Shown here piece by piece: positions 51,653 to 60,466 of a stretch of DNA of 64,000 bases. The notes beneath the pieces are model-generated. The model was not told the origin of the DNA, did not search any database, and saw only the letters and a list, made by a program, of their open reading frames with translations. The position numbers were made by a program, and so were the translations under genes. Positions within the stretch are counted from its first letter, which is position 1. Each line of letters opens with the position of its first letter. Source of the DNA: Oceanobacillus profundus (GTDB taxonomy: Bacteria; Bacillota; Bacilli; Bacillales; Amphibacillaceae); assembly GCF_003515705.1 (NCBI RefSeq), contig NZ_QWEH01000008.1:62001-126000 (forward strand), given 5' to 3'.

Positions 51653-52396
51653 GTGTTACCCCCTTCAACTATACTAACGAAGACAATTATCGAGGAGGAT
51701 AATCAGTCTATCCCCGAATGGTTTAAAAAAGAATATGCCCATTGGAAAGAAGTGGTTTCTGACAGAGAATTTCCTTGCCCATTTGGAACAGTTGCTGAAA
51801 TAAATGGGCATTTAAGGTATTTTTATGTTGAAAATGATAATTTTCATTCTTTGCCCCATGTCCTCAGGGAATTTCTCGATCTATCGAGAAGAACTAGGAC
51901 TAGGCATGCCTTTGTTATTTTTATAAAACCAGAAATTCCAGAAAAACCTTTTGCTTATTATGAATCTTATTTTTGGGATATTATAAATTATTTACATGTG
52001 AATGATGAGATGGAATGGTGTGAAGATATCTCAATACATCCGGATGACGCCAATTGGGAATTTTGTTTTGATGGAGAACCAATTTTTGTTTCTGCCAACA
52101 TGCCTGGGTATAAACACAGGATTACGAGAAACATTGGAAACAGCCTTATCTTAATCTTCCAACCGAGAAGAATTTTTAATGATATCTCTTACAAAACAAA
52201 TCGTGGTAAAAATGCTATCAATTTAATTAGGTCAAGGGTGGAATCTATTGAAAAACTCCCTTTTCATCCAGATTTAGGAGAATACGGCAATGAAGGTTAC
52301 AGAGAATGGAAACAGTATATTATTACAGATGGCATAGAACCAAGAAGCGGCCAATGCCCTTTTCGTTCAAATGAAATCAGGAATGAAAAAAAGTAA
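51653..52396 (+). CDS. YqcI/YcgG family protein
   Basis: 247 residues from GTG 51653, with AAGGGAG 11 bases upstream. An earlier TTG 51611 or ATG 51620 is possible but has no ribosome binding site. Conserved family patterns are seen: FPCPFGTVAEINGHLRYFYV, DDANWEFCFDGEPIFVSANM and LILIFQPRRIFND, with the final SGQCPFR. Function is unknown; a YcgG-related domain occurs in some heme-oxygenase-like or guanitoxin-type enzymes, which is only a hint. Isolated between remnants and a permease, so likely acquired. Confidence 0.8.
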   Translation: MLPPSTILTKTIIEEDNQSIPEWFKKEYAHWKEVVSDREFPCPFGTVAEINGHLRYFYVENDNFHSLPHVLREFLDLSRRTRTRHAFVIFIKPEIPEKPFAYYESYFWDIINYLHVNDEMEWCEDISIHPDDANWEFCFDGEPIFVSANMPGYKHRITRNIGNSLILIFQPRRIFNDISYKTNRGKNAINLIRSRVESIEKLPFHPDLGEYGNEGYREWKQYIITDGIEPRSGQCPFRSNEIRNEKK

Positions 52397-52430
52397 TCAC
52401 CTTGTTGCTTTGCATTGCACTGGTTTTCTT

Positions 52431-52456
52431 AGGAGGTGGTCTAATGAACCACCTCT
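52431..52456. terminator. terminator-like hairpin after the YcgG-like gene
   Basis: GAGGTGGT-CTAATGA-ACCACCTC, then TTATCTTT. T content is modest. Confidence 0.5.
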
Positions 52457-52840
52457 TATCTTTATCTACACAACCAAATTCAGCCGATATATCTGCAAAA
52501 AAGCCCCCTTTGATTTCTGCGTCTATGTTATATTGTCTAAATTTATTTATAAAATCTTTCTGTATCTGGAATACGATTTTTCAGATTGATTACTTCCTAC
52601 TTTTCCACATTCTTTATCCATTCAATTTGACCCATTTCACCTGTTTGTGATGCTTTTGTTTTATTGCCGATTTTGTATGAATTTTGTTAGCACGCAAAAT
52701 GGCTCCTGTTAAATTTCATACCAACATGCAGAAATTAGATATAGCTTTTGCTTATGTATTTCTAGTTCACTGATTATAATATCCAACATTTATTTCTGAA
52801 TCTTGGGGATTATATAGAATGCGTGTGAAGGAGGATCAAC
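52457..52840. other. intergenic region before the permease
   Basis: Both strands have open frames of 60-80 codons at 52402-52650 without ribosome binding sites. The minus-strand one (NIDAEIKGGFFADISAEFG) looks slightly protein-like and may be a fossil. No strong promoter was seen. Confidence 0.35.
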
Positions 52841-54160
52841 ATGGCAGGGTCAAAAATAGATGAGAAACATATGAAATGGTGGCAATTATCTTTATTTGGC
52901 GTGGGTTGTACGATTGGTACCGGCTTTTTTTTAGGTTCAAGTATCGGTATCGGGCAAGGTGGACCATCTATCGTCATAGCATATGTTTTGGCTGGAATCA
53001 CAACATATATTGTTTTCGATGCGTTAGCCAAATTAACGGCAAGCCATCCTGAAAAGGGAGCATTCCGTTCCTATGCCAAACAAGCCTATGGACCTTGGGC
53101 CGGGTTTAGTATCGGATGGATGTATTGGTTTGCAGAAATATTAATAATGGGAAGTCAGCTTACCGCGCTGTCAATTTTTTCACGCTTTTGGTTTCCTAAT
53201 ATCCCTTTGTGGTTATTTGCAATCGGATATGCGATTCTGGGACTTTTTGTATTGCTCGTCGGCGCAAAGAAGTTAACGAGCATTGAAAATATATTTGCCG
53301 TCATAAAACTTGCTGCAATTCTCATGTTTATCATTATAGCCGGGTCATTTGTTTTTGGTATGTTTGATGGTGTAGAAAAATTACATATACCCAGTAGCAT
53401 GGACGAGCTTTTTCCGACTGGATTCGCGGGATTTTGGGCAAGTCTGATTTTTGCCTTCTATGCATTCGGAGGTATTGAGGTAATGGGTCTTATGGCCGTA
53501 CAACTGAAGCAACCTAAAGAAGCCCCGAAATCAGGCAAAGTAATGATATTATCACTAATAACTATTTATACGATAGGATTGGCTTTGGCATTAGTTTTAG
53601 TGCCATGGGACGTTTTTAATACGAAGGAAAGTCCATTTATCGTTGCCCTTGAGGACTTTGATTTAGGATTTGTTCCACATATTTTCAATGGTGCATTGAT
53701 TATTGCTGGTTTCTCCACCATGGTTGGATCTTTCTACGGTGTAACTACGATTCTCGTTTCATTAGCCCAAGATGGAGATGCACCTTCCTTTTTTGCAAAA
53801 GATGGGAAGTTGGCTGTACCGTTTCCTGCCTTAGGTTTACTTATTTTAGGGATTGCCGGGTCCATCGTGCTATCCCTGGCGCTTCCAGACAAAATATATA
53901 CCTATATAACAACAGGTGCAGGTTTAATGCTCCTATACAACTGGTTATTCATCATCTTATCCGCCAGAAAGTTACAGAAGGATAAACTAAAAAACCGAAT
54001 TAAATACTACGTTGGGATTATGTTGCTAATTGCAGGTATTAGTGGTACATTGATCGATAAAACTAATCGGCCTGGCCTTTTTATCAGTCTAGGAATTGTC
54101 GGTCTAATAGGGGTTTTTGCATTTTTTGTGAATAGAAAAAGAAAGATTAAGGACCGCTAA
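52841..54160 (+). CDS. APC-family amino acid permease
   Basis: 439 residues, 12 predicted membrane helices. The N-terminal LSLFGVGCTIGTGFFLGSSI (unwound helix 1 GxGIGxG-like) and PEKGAFRSYAKQAYGPWAGF place it in the amino acid transporter family of the APC superfamily. Substrate cannot be read. GAAGGAGGATCAAC precedes the ATG. Its last 4 bases overlap the convergent LysE-type gene, without a terminator between. Confidence 0.88.
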   Translation: MAGSKIDEKHMKWWQLSLFGVGCTIGTGFFLGSSIGIGQGGPSIVIAYVLAGITTYIVFDALAKLTASHPEKGAFRSYAKQAYGPWAGFSIGWMYWFAEILIMGSQLTALSIFSRFWFPNIPLWLFAIGYAILGLFVLLVGAKKLTSIENIFAVIKLAAILMFIIIAGSFVFGMFDGVEKLHIPSSMDELFPTGFAGFWASLIFAFYAFGGIEVMGLMAVQLKQPKEAPKSGKVMILSLITIYTIGLALALVLVPWDVFNTKESPFIVALEDFDLGFVPHIFNGALIIAGFSTMVGSFYGVTTILVSLAQDGDAPSFFAKDGKLAVPFPALGLLILGIAGSIVLSLALPDKIYTYITTGAGLMLLYNWLFIILSARKLQKDKLKNRIKYYVGIMLLIAGISGTLIDKTNRPGLFISLGIVGLIGVFAFFVNRKRKIKDR

Positions 54161-54786
54161 TGCTGGATTAATAATAAAATCCCTTGCCATCCAAAGAATA
54201 GCCCGAAGCCAATGAGTGCCAAACCGGAAATAAACGCGATGCCAGTAAGTATGCGTTCATTTAGTAGTTTTCGGAAACTACTTGAAACTGCAGCCATGAT
54301 AAAGTCCCAGGTCAATAAACCGATAAAGATTGCACAACTATATAGAATTAAGGTTTGCGTTCCATAGCTTGATGCAGTTTTTGCAAGTACGGAACCATAA
54401 ATACCTAACCAAAACAGAATAGTTAACGGATTTGAAATTGACATGATAAACCCTGCGAAAAAGGATTTATATAAGGGTTCTGCAGTCCTTTCATGACTTG
54501 CTTTTAATTCTTTGGCGCTTATCATGCTCTCGAGTCCTGTGTAAATTAAAACAAATCCACCAAATAACCATAAGAATGTTTTTATAAATGGTGTGTCAAC
54601 GATATGGACTACCCCCATATACACGATTAGCATATAAAATGCATCAGCTGTTACTGCTCCAAGTCCAACAAACCAAGCATGAAAAAAACCGCCTTTAATT
54701 CCCCGATCCATTTGAGCTGCGTTTACTGGTCCGATTGGTGCTGCAAGTGATAAGCCTAAAAGAATATAACTAAAAAAGACACCCAA
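54157..54786 (-). CDS. LysE/RhtB-family amino acid exporter
   Basis: 209 residues, six hydrophobic helices. N-terminal YILLGLSLAAPIGPVNAAQ, FIMSISNPLTILFWLGIYG are typical of the family. TTG 54786 with GAAGGAG 8 bases upstream is preferred to GTG 54795, which lies within the ribosome binding site. Converges on the permease gene: an importer and an exporter of amino acids side by side. Confidence 0.85.
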   Translation of the reverse strand: MGVFFSYILLGLSLAAPIGPVNAAQMDRGIKGGFFHAWFVGLGAVTADAFYMLIVYMGVVHIVDTPFIKTFLWLFGGFVLIYTGLESMISAKELKASHERTAEPLYKSFFAGFIMSISNPLTILFWLGIYGSVLAKTASSYGTQTLILYSCAIFIGLLTWDFIMAAVSSSFRKLLNERILTGIAFISGLALIGFGLFFGWQGILLLIQH

Positions 54787-55193
54787 AATAAACACTCCTT
54801 CAATGACTGCAATGTAATTATTTATTTATATTCATAAAGGAGGGCTTGTACAACTAGAAAGGAGGGGAATATTTATTACTTGTGTATTTCCTGAATACTC
54901 ATGAACTAAGGGATTAGAGGAATTAAATTTCTTTTAATACTGTGGTAATTAGATAATTTATCTATTATGTTACAGAAACCATCAGATAAGGGAGATTTAG
55001 TAATTTTATTCATGTGATACCCTTCTTGATTATAATTTGGCATAATAAGGTAAAGTGTCTCTGAGTCTATTATTTAATATGATGAATTTTATTCAGGTGA
55101 CTTGTTAATATGATAATAAACTTGTCATATAGGGAACGGTAGTCTGTTAATGATTGCATCGTATCAGTCTAAATCATCTAACTTCTATAAAGT
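54787..55193. other. AT-rich intergenic region with two unused ribosome-binding-like sites
   Basis: No gene is recognised. AAAGGAGGGCTTG (54837) and AAAGGAGGGGAA (54859) look like Shine-Dalgarno sequences but lead only to frames of a few codons. These may be remains of a lost gene. Confidence 0.4.
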
Positions 55194-55223
55194 TTGACTA
55201 TTTCATCTAACATTTGTTATATT
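55194..55223 (+). promoter_or_regulatory. sigma-A type promoter of satD
   Basis: TTGACT (55194-55199) and TATATT (55218-55223), spacer 18, 55 bases before the start codon. Confidence 0.65.
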
Positions 55224-55277
55224 CGATTATATAATCAAACTCCCCTGCTCTTTGGATAAGAAAGGAGCTGTTTATAC

Positions 55278-56054
55278 ATGGCAAATGAAGTCTCTGTCTT
55301 TATTATGGACGTAAGTAATTCATCTAAAGAAAATATCGGAAATGAATTAAGTGAATATCTAGAGCAATTAAAAAGTAGGATTGCTGAGTGGACACAACCT
55401 GTTGGCGTGACAAAGGTTAGTCACCGTGCTGGTGATGAATTGGTGGTTATAAGCAGTGGTTATGCATCGGCATATACACTTGCTTTCTATATAAGCCGTA
55501 TCTGGAAGTTCACAGATCACAAGCCTTATTTTGGTTTATCCTTTGGTAATATCCAAGAGGATTTAAGCACAATAAACATAGAAACATGGATTCATCCATT
55601 AATGAAACAAGCGAGAAATGCTAATGATTACCTGAAAAAGCAACAGAACAGATTGCTATTTCGATTTGCATTACCTCGTTTATCAGATAAACAAGGCTTC
55701 ACCGTTTTCAGCAAACAGTTCGAAACGTTAATAAATACAAGTTTAACTCTCAAGCAAGTTCAAATAAACGAACAAACCGATATACAATCTCGAGTATGTT
55801 CTTTATATTTAATGCTCGGTCAACAAAATAAAGTAAGCAAATATCTCGGTAGAACAACAGGTACTATCTCCCATCATATGAAACAGGGTAAAACGCAAGT
55901 CATCTTGCACGCATTTAATGACATTGTTAGGGTGCTGGATTTATTAGGTACGCAGAAGAATGAGCAACGTTTAACAGATAAGCTGCAATCAACCATTCGA
56001 AACAATATTATGAACCATATAAACGATTACTTTCCGAGAGAAAGGAGATTATAA
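55278..56054 (+). CDS. SatD-family protein
   Basis: 258 residues. An N-terminal cyclase-like alpha/beta region (VSVFIMDVSNSSKENIGNEL, SHRAGDELVVIS) and a C-terminal helix-turn-helix-like part (NKVSKYLGRTTGTISHHMKQ) fit the SatD family named from the Streptococcus acid-tolerance locus. Forms a pair with the following DUF3307 membrane protein; start and stop overlap by one base (TAATG). Function unknown. GAAAGGAGCTG precedes the ATG. Confidence 0.78.
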   Translation: MANEVSVFIMDVSNSSKENIGNELSEYLEQLKSRIAEWTQPVGVTKVSHRAGDELVVISSGYASAYTLAFYISRIWKFTDHKPYFGLSFGNIQEDLSTINIETWIHPLMKQARNANDYLKKQQNRLLFRFALPRLSDKQGFTVFSKQFETLINTSLTLKQVQINEQTDIQSRVCSLYLMLGQQNKVSKYLGRTTGTISHHMKQGKTQVILHAFNDIVRVLDLLGTQKNEQRLTDKLQSTIRNNIMNHINDYFPRERRL

Positions 56055-56926
56055 TGCCTGTACTATTGCTGCTCCTGGCGCATTTGGTTGCTGATTTTTG
56101 GCTTCAAACAGATCTAATGGTGAAAAATAAAATAAAACATTTAAAAAAACATCTGCTTCATCATCTGCTGACAACTGGAATCGCACTTGTCGTTATATGG
56201 GGTTATCACTTCGCGTTTCAACATATTATCAAGTATTTTATTCTGCCATTTATTTTTATTATTATCACGCATCTTTTAATTGATTTATTAAAAATAAAAT
56301 TAATAGACTCCATTCCAAAAAGTGCAACAGATAATATGAAAAAACTCGGATACTTTCTTTTAGACCAGGCACTACATGTCATAATGATAATCATATCCTG
56401 TATTCTTTTCTTTCATATGAAGGCCCCAGAATTAGCGGCGAGTCTTTTAAACTTGAATGGAACAAGTAGTTTAAGCTTGCCCAACATAGTATTATTTATG
56501 ATTATCATTTATATTTTGGCAACAACTGTTAGTGGTCATATCGTTAAATATATCATTGGTTCGCTGCCATCAGAACTTGCAAACTTTGAAGGTGAACTGA
56601 CATTAAAAAATCAATTGAGTGCTGGACAAGAAAATAATCGACCGAAGACAGAAAATAGTTTTACAGAGGAATATCATTACTTTACATACTCCTCCCCACT
56701 TCGTTCGCGTGGAAAACTCATTGGCTATATAGAAAGATTGCTTGTTATTACATTAACAGTGATTGGTGCATACCCGTCGATAGCTTTTATTATTGCTGCA
56801 AAGTCGATTGCCCGATTCAAACAGTTAGATGATCGAAACTGGGCGGAATATTTCTTGTTAGGTACACTATCTTCTATTTTTTTAGGTCTGGTGCTCGGTC
56901 TAGTTGTACAGAGAATTATTATGTAA
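56054..56926 (+). CDS. DUF3307 integral membrane protein
   Basis: 290 residues, about six to seven membrane helices. The N-terminal LLAHLVADFWLQTDLMVKNK with HLLHHLLT is the DUF3307 signature. It has a hydrophilic loop around residues 180-215 and C-terminal helices. The SatD-DUF3307 pair occurs in many Firmicutes; SatD is thought to be the cytoplasmic partner. Coupled start overlapping the satD stop. Confidence 0.82.
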   Translation: MPVLLLLLAHLVADFWLQTDLMVKNKIKHLKKHLLHHLLTTGIALVVIWGYHFAFQHIIKYFILPFIFIIITHLLIDLLKIKLIDSIPKSATDNMKKLGYFLLDQALHVIMIIISCILFFHMKAPELAASLLNLNGTSSLSLPNIVLFMIIIYILATTVSGHIVKYIIGSLPSELANFEGELTLKNQLSAGQENNRPKTENSFTEEYHYFTYSSPLRSRGKLIGYIERLLVITLTVIGAYPSIAFIIAAKSIARFKQLDDRNWAEYFLLGTLSSIFLGLVLGLVVQRIIM

Positions 56927-56931
56927 AAGAT

Positions 56932-56960
56932 AAGGAGCCATTAACGAATGGCTCCACTTT
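56932..56960 (+). terminator. terminator after the satD-DUF3307 pair
   Basis: GGAGCCATT-AACG-AATGGCTCC, then ACTTT; stable stem but short T run. Confidence 0.7.
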
Positions 56961-56963
56961 CAG

Positions 56964-57124
56964 TTAAACATTTGAGATCATATCCTGCAATACTTTATTA
57001 TGTTCTTCAATTTTCCAAAGCGCTTCAATTCCTAGCTGGAGGATCAGAACCAAAAATAAAATGAACATAACCAGGAAAATAAGATTTGCTCGATAAGAAA
57101 GTATGGCTCTTTTCTTTTATTCAT
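56964..57124 (-). pseudogene. frameshifted small membrane-anchor gene, PBP N-terminus-like
   Basis: A strong GGGGAGGAGT precedes ATG 57124 (MNKRK). A frame change within the A-rich AATAAAAGAAAAGAG sequence is needed to continue into RAILSYRANLIFLVMFILFL and the LQLGIEALWKIEEHNKVLQD end. The basic N-terminus plus a single helix and a following helical segment resemble the membrane anchor of class B penicillin-binding proteins. It is 161 bases long, not a multiple of three, and ends with no catalytic part. It lies downstream of the pbp gene on the same strand. Programmed slippage is less likely than decay or error. Confidence 0.5.
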
Positions 57125-57171
57125 ACTCCTCCCCTACCTATCAAAACAACGGAGCTCATTTATATTCATTT

Positions 57172-59196
57172 CTAATCATTTTGGATCGTTTCAAAGATAT
57201 GTTTTACTTTCGGGATCACATAACCACTGCCACCCCTTCCTTTGACATCCTCAACCATCATCGTTAGCAATAACGGAGAATCCTCCTCTGTCGTAAAACC
57301 GATGAACCAGCCATTCTCTGACCCGCTTTCATCACCTTTACTTGCTTTAATTTCTGCAGTACCAGATTTACCGCCGATTGTCATACCAGGGATACGGGCA
57401 CGATACCCTGTCCCATCTGGATCTTCCACAACTTGAATTAAACTTTCCTTTATAAGCTCGGCTATACCGGCTTCAATCAGACTCTTTTTCCAAACAGTAC
57501 GTTCTTCTGACTCAAGCAAATGTGGATATAATAAGTCACCTTGGTTTAAATAAGGTGTATAGGTTAGAGCAAGATGAAGTGGGCTCATCATGATTTCCCC
57601 TTGGCCATATGCTGAATCTGCAAGCTGTACTTCACGATCAATCCCATTATTAGAAAGGGTTGATGGCGCAATTGGAAATGGAATTGGCAGCTTTTCATCG
57701 AAACCAAATTTATATACTTCATTTGAAAATGAATCTATTCCCATTTCAAGTGCTTCTTGAGCAAAGTAAATATTGTCGGAATAAACAATTGCATCACGCA
57801 ACGTTACTAATTTTTTATCGTGAACACGTGTAACATAATAGTCACCCCATGAATCATCCTTCTTCCAATGCTTACCTACAATTTTTCGAACTTCTTCCTG
57901 ACTTGTAACACCAGTCTTTAATCCTACTGCAGCTGTAGTCGTCTTAAAGACAGACCCGGGAGAATAACGATTCGTAAAACGATTCAGAAATGGTTTGTTG
58001 GGATCTTCACTCCATTGCTTCCATTGCTTATCTGACAAACCTCTAACAAAAGTGTTCGGATCAAATGAAGGCGTACTGACTAAGGATAATATGGCACCTG
58101 TTTTAGGATCCAGTGCTACAGCCGCACCCGCGTCTTCCTTCAACTGTTCAAAAATTTCAAACTGCAGGGCTGCATCAATTGTTAATTCAATATCCTCTCC
58201 AGGGATTGCCTCTTCTTTAGCAAGAGTTTCTTTAAAACTTCCATCCGAACGCTTGATATAGATATGTCCTCCGTCTTTTCCTCTCAATCTATCTTCAAAA
58301 ACTTTTTCCAGTCCACTATTCCCAACAACGTCTCCTGAAGCATATCCTTCTTGTTCTAATTCGCTTAGTTGATCAGCGGTAATTTCCCGAACATATCCAG
58401 TTATGTGGGCCGCTGATTCTCCAAATGGATATGTGCGAACTGTCTTTTCTTGTATTTTCACCCCGGGAATTTCTAAAAATGCATCCAGATTTGTTTCTCC
58501 CATCGGCAGCGTAACTAGTGGCACAAATACATCAGGCTCAACCCATTCTGCCTCTAGCTTGTGCTCTATCTCATCAATCGAAATCCCTAACAGCTTAGCT
58601 ATTTTTGCCTTGGATGTTTTAGGTTCATCACCAAGTTTACTTGGAACAATACCGATCACATCAGCATGGTCATTGATAGCCACGCCGCTGCCATTACGAT
58701 CGCGAATTTCCCCTCTAGAAGCCTTTAGCGTTTGAACTCCCACTTTATCGCCATCTTCGAGTGAGGGAAAAATAAGAGATGGATTCCAATCAACAAACCA
58801 TTCTTGCTCAGAATCCCCTTTTTCTTTAATTAAAGTCGCTTGATGTGTAAATTCAATAGGTCCAACGAATGTTTCCATTTTTACCTTATAATCATAGCTG
58901 ACAGAGGATTTATCTTGCTGCTTTTTGGTGTTGTTTGAATCAACTTTTGTATCAACTTGCAACTTGTTCATTTCCATTCCTTCGTAAATATTTTCATACC
59001 TTTCCACAAATTCCTTCTGGCTGATTTCTGCTTTTGCTTCCTTAGAAAGACTTTGATACATTGCTGCAAAATTCATCTCCTGCCAATTGGAAAGATAGGC
59101 ATTAAAAATTTCTTCTGGTGTTTCCTTATTGGAACAGCCTGTCACAAAGACGATGATTGTAAAAATCATCGTCAATCCCAGCCAGAAATGTTTCAA
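57172..59196 (-). CDS. MecA/PbpC-like class B penicillin-binding lipoprotein
   Basis: 674 residues from TTG 59196 (GGAAGGG 10 bases upstream); an ATG at 59247 overlaps the bla stop and lacks a ribosome binding site. The lipobox FVTGC near residue 20 predicts a lipoprotein. The NTF2-like MecA N-terminal domain follows (EEIFNAYLSNWQEMNFAAMY), then a PBP dimerisation domain (about 140-310). The transpeptidase domain has SPGSVFK with Ser415, SDN and GGKSGTAE. B. subtilis PbpC and staphylococcal PBP2a share this layout. Located 37 bases after a beta-lactamase and under its BlaI operator, it is likely an inducible resistance transpeptidase. Actual affinity for beta-lactams is unknown. Confidence 0.88.
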   Translation of the reverse strand: MKHFWLGLTMIFTIIVFVTGCSNKETPEEIFNAYLSNWQEMNFAAMYQSLSKEAKAEISQKEFVERYENIYEGMEMNKLQVDTKVDSNNTKKQQDKSSVSYDYKVKMETFVGPIEFTHQATLIKEKGDSEQEWFVDWNPSLIFPSLEDGDKVGVQTLKASRGEIRDRNGSGVAINDHADVIGIVPSKLGDEPKTSKAKIAKLLGISIDEIEHKLEAEWVEPDVFVPLVTLPMGETNLDAFLEIPGVKIQEKTVRTYPFGESAAHITGYVREITADQLSELEQEGYASGDVVGNSGLEKVFEDRLRGKDGGHIYIKRSDGSFKETLAKEEAIPGEDIELTIDAALQFEIFEQLKEDAGAAVALDPKTGAILSLVSTPSFDPNTFVRGLSDKQWKQWSEDPNKPFLNRFTNRYSPGSVFKTTTAAVGLKTGVTSQEEVRKIVGKHWKKDDSWGDYYVTRVHDKKLVTLRDAIVYSDNIYFAQEALEMGIDSFSNEVYKFGFDEKLPIPFPIAPSTLSNNGIDREVQLADSAYGQGEIMMSPLHLALTYTPYLNQGDLLYPHLLESEERTVWKKSLIEAGIAELIKESLIQVVEDPDGTGYRARIPGMTIGGKSGTAEIKASKGDESGSENGWFIGFTTEEDSPLLLTMMVEDVKGRGGSGYVIPKVKHIFETIQND

Positions 59197-59233
59197 CTTT
59201 TTCAATCCCTTCCATAACTCTTTGTTAAAAAGG

Positions 59234-60169
59234 TTATTTAAGCGCATCTACTGTAATTTCAGTTGCTTGCTTTATCAAATCATCATTATATTCTGCGTCT
59301 TCTGTATCACGGTTTGAAAGAATTGCGATGACAATAGGTTCTCGATCAGGCGGCCATACAATCCCAATATCATTTCGAGTTCCATATCCTCCTGCGCCGC
59401 TTTTATCACCAACTGTCCAATCTTCAGGAACCCCAGCACGGATTAAAGTATCACCCGTAGTATTCGTTTTGAGCCATTCCAGTAGCATATCTTGCTTAGA
59501 CTCAGATAGTAACTGATCATCAAGTGCGAAAGCTTGCAGGCTAGTAGCAAGTGCCTTAGGAGTACTTGTATCACGAACATCTCCTGGTTTTGCTTCATTT
59601 AAATTTGTCTCTGTCCGATCCGAATTTATAACGTTATCCCCTATTTCCCTCATTGCTTTCTCAAGACCATCAGGACCACCTAATTCATTAAATAATAAAT
59701 TACCAGCAGTATTATCGCTGTAACGAATAGCCGCTTCACTTATTTCCAATAAGTTCATACCAGTATCAACATGTTTCTCTGTGATTGGTGAATATGTTAC
59801 CAAGTCATCTTCCGTATAAGTAACCGTTTCGTTTAATTCCTCAAAGGAGTTCTGCTTTAGCACCGCTCCTGCAGCTAATGGTTTAAATGTAGATGTATAG
59901 GCAAACCGTTCATCGGCTTGATAATCAATAATTTTTCCTGAACCAGTGTCAAGCGCGTAAACACCGAGCTTCGCATCAAACTCCTTTTCTAATTGGGCGA
60001 AATCATTGTCTGTTGTCTGATTGGTTTCTTCGTTATTGGATTGAGACATTGACTCGCTTGAATCCGTTTCTTTTGCACACCCAATTAGTGCAACCATTGC
60101 CATTAAGCAAATTGCTAGCATGAATTTGCTCTTCCCCATGCTGTAAACCATACTGAATCTCTTCTTCAA
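59234..60169 (-). CDS. bla: class A beta-lactamase, lipoprotein type
   Basis: 311 residues. The signal peptide ends in the lipobox LIGC (about residues 28-31), so it stays membrane-anchored, as in B. licheniformis and B. cereus type III enzymes. All class A motifs are present: STFK (nucleophile Ser), SDN, the omega-loop Glu in RTETNLNEA, and KSG in GDKSGAGGYGTRND. Start is TTG 60169 with GGAGGG 6 bases upstream. It is the first gene of a bla-pbp operon divergent from blaR1-blaI. Confidence 0.95.
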   Translation of the reverse strand: MKKRFSMVYSMGKSKFMLAICLMAMVALIGCAKETDSSESMSQSNNEETNQTTDNDFAQLEKEFDAKLGVYALDTGSGKIIDYQADERFAYTSTFKPLAAGAVLKQNSFEELNETVTYTEDDLVTYSPITEKHVDTGMNLLEISEAAIRYSDNTAGNLLFNELGGPDGLEKAMREIGDNVINSDRTETNLNEAKPGDVRDTSTPKALATSLQAFALDDQLLSESKQDMLLEWLKTNTTGDTLIRAGVPEDWTVGDKSGAGGYGTRNDIGIVWPPDREPIVIAILSNRDTEDAEYNDDLIKQATEITVDALK

Positions 60170-60191
60170 AATAAACCCTCCTTAAAATTCA

Positions 60192-60208
60192 ACTTGTAGA
60201 CTACAAGT
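60192..60208. promoter_or_regulatory. BlaI-type operator, copy in the bla leader
   Basis: ACTTGTAG-A-CTACAAGT, a perfect 8-bp inverted repeat with a central A, located between the bla -10 and the ribosome binding site. Similar core to the stronger dyad at 60219-60232. Confidence 0.65.
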
Positions 60209-60216
60209 GTAATACA

Positions 60217-60246
60217 ATACTACATTTGTAGTCATTCTGTTGTCAA
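60217..60246 (-). promoter_or_regulatory. bla promoter with overlapping BlaI operator
   Basis: On the minus strand TTGACA (60246-60241), an 18-base spacer, and TAGTAT (60222-60217). The dyad ACTACA-TT-TGTAGT at 60219-60232 covers the spacer and -10 box. The TACA/TGTA core is that of BlaI/MecI operators, and binding there would block RNA polymerase until BlaR1 signalling removes BlaI. Confidence 0.85.
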
Positions 60247-60272
60247 TTATTTTTTTAATCCATTTTTTTACA

Positions 60273-60301
60273 TTGATAATGCTAATTTGGAATGTTAGAA
60301 T
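60273..60301 (+). promoter_or_regulatory. blaR1-blaI promoter
   Basis: TTGATA (60273-60278), 17 bases, TAGAAT (60296-60301). The operator at 60305-60324 begins 3 bases after the -10 box. Confidence 0.75.
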
Positions 60302-60304
60302 CAT

Positions 60305-60324
60305 AATATTACATTTGTAATATT
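60305..60324. promoter_or_regulatory. BlaI-type operator at the blaR1 start site
   Basis: AATATTACA-TT-TGTAATATT, a perfect 20-bp palindrome with the same TACATTTGTA core as the bla operator, placed over the transcription start of blaR1-blaI. Implies autoregulation. Confidence 0.85.
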
Positions 60325-60466
60325 AACTTGGAACAGAGTGCGCTGAATTGTTGATAAAGTCATTCTGGGTAATCCCCTTCTTAGCTGAGTGTTAAAGTTT
60401 ACCTTATATGTTTTAGCCCTAATGCTTGATAACTTACTGGATACGTCAGAATTGAGGTCGAAAGCT

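Noticed and set aside
52402..52650. Plus-strand frame of 82 codons after the YcgG-like gene, and an antisense frame of about 60 codons
   Set aside because: Neither has a ribosome binding site; the plus-strand frame begins at a terminator-like hairpin. The antisense frame has no start codon. Kept only as a possible fossil.
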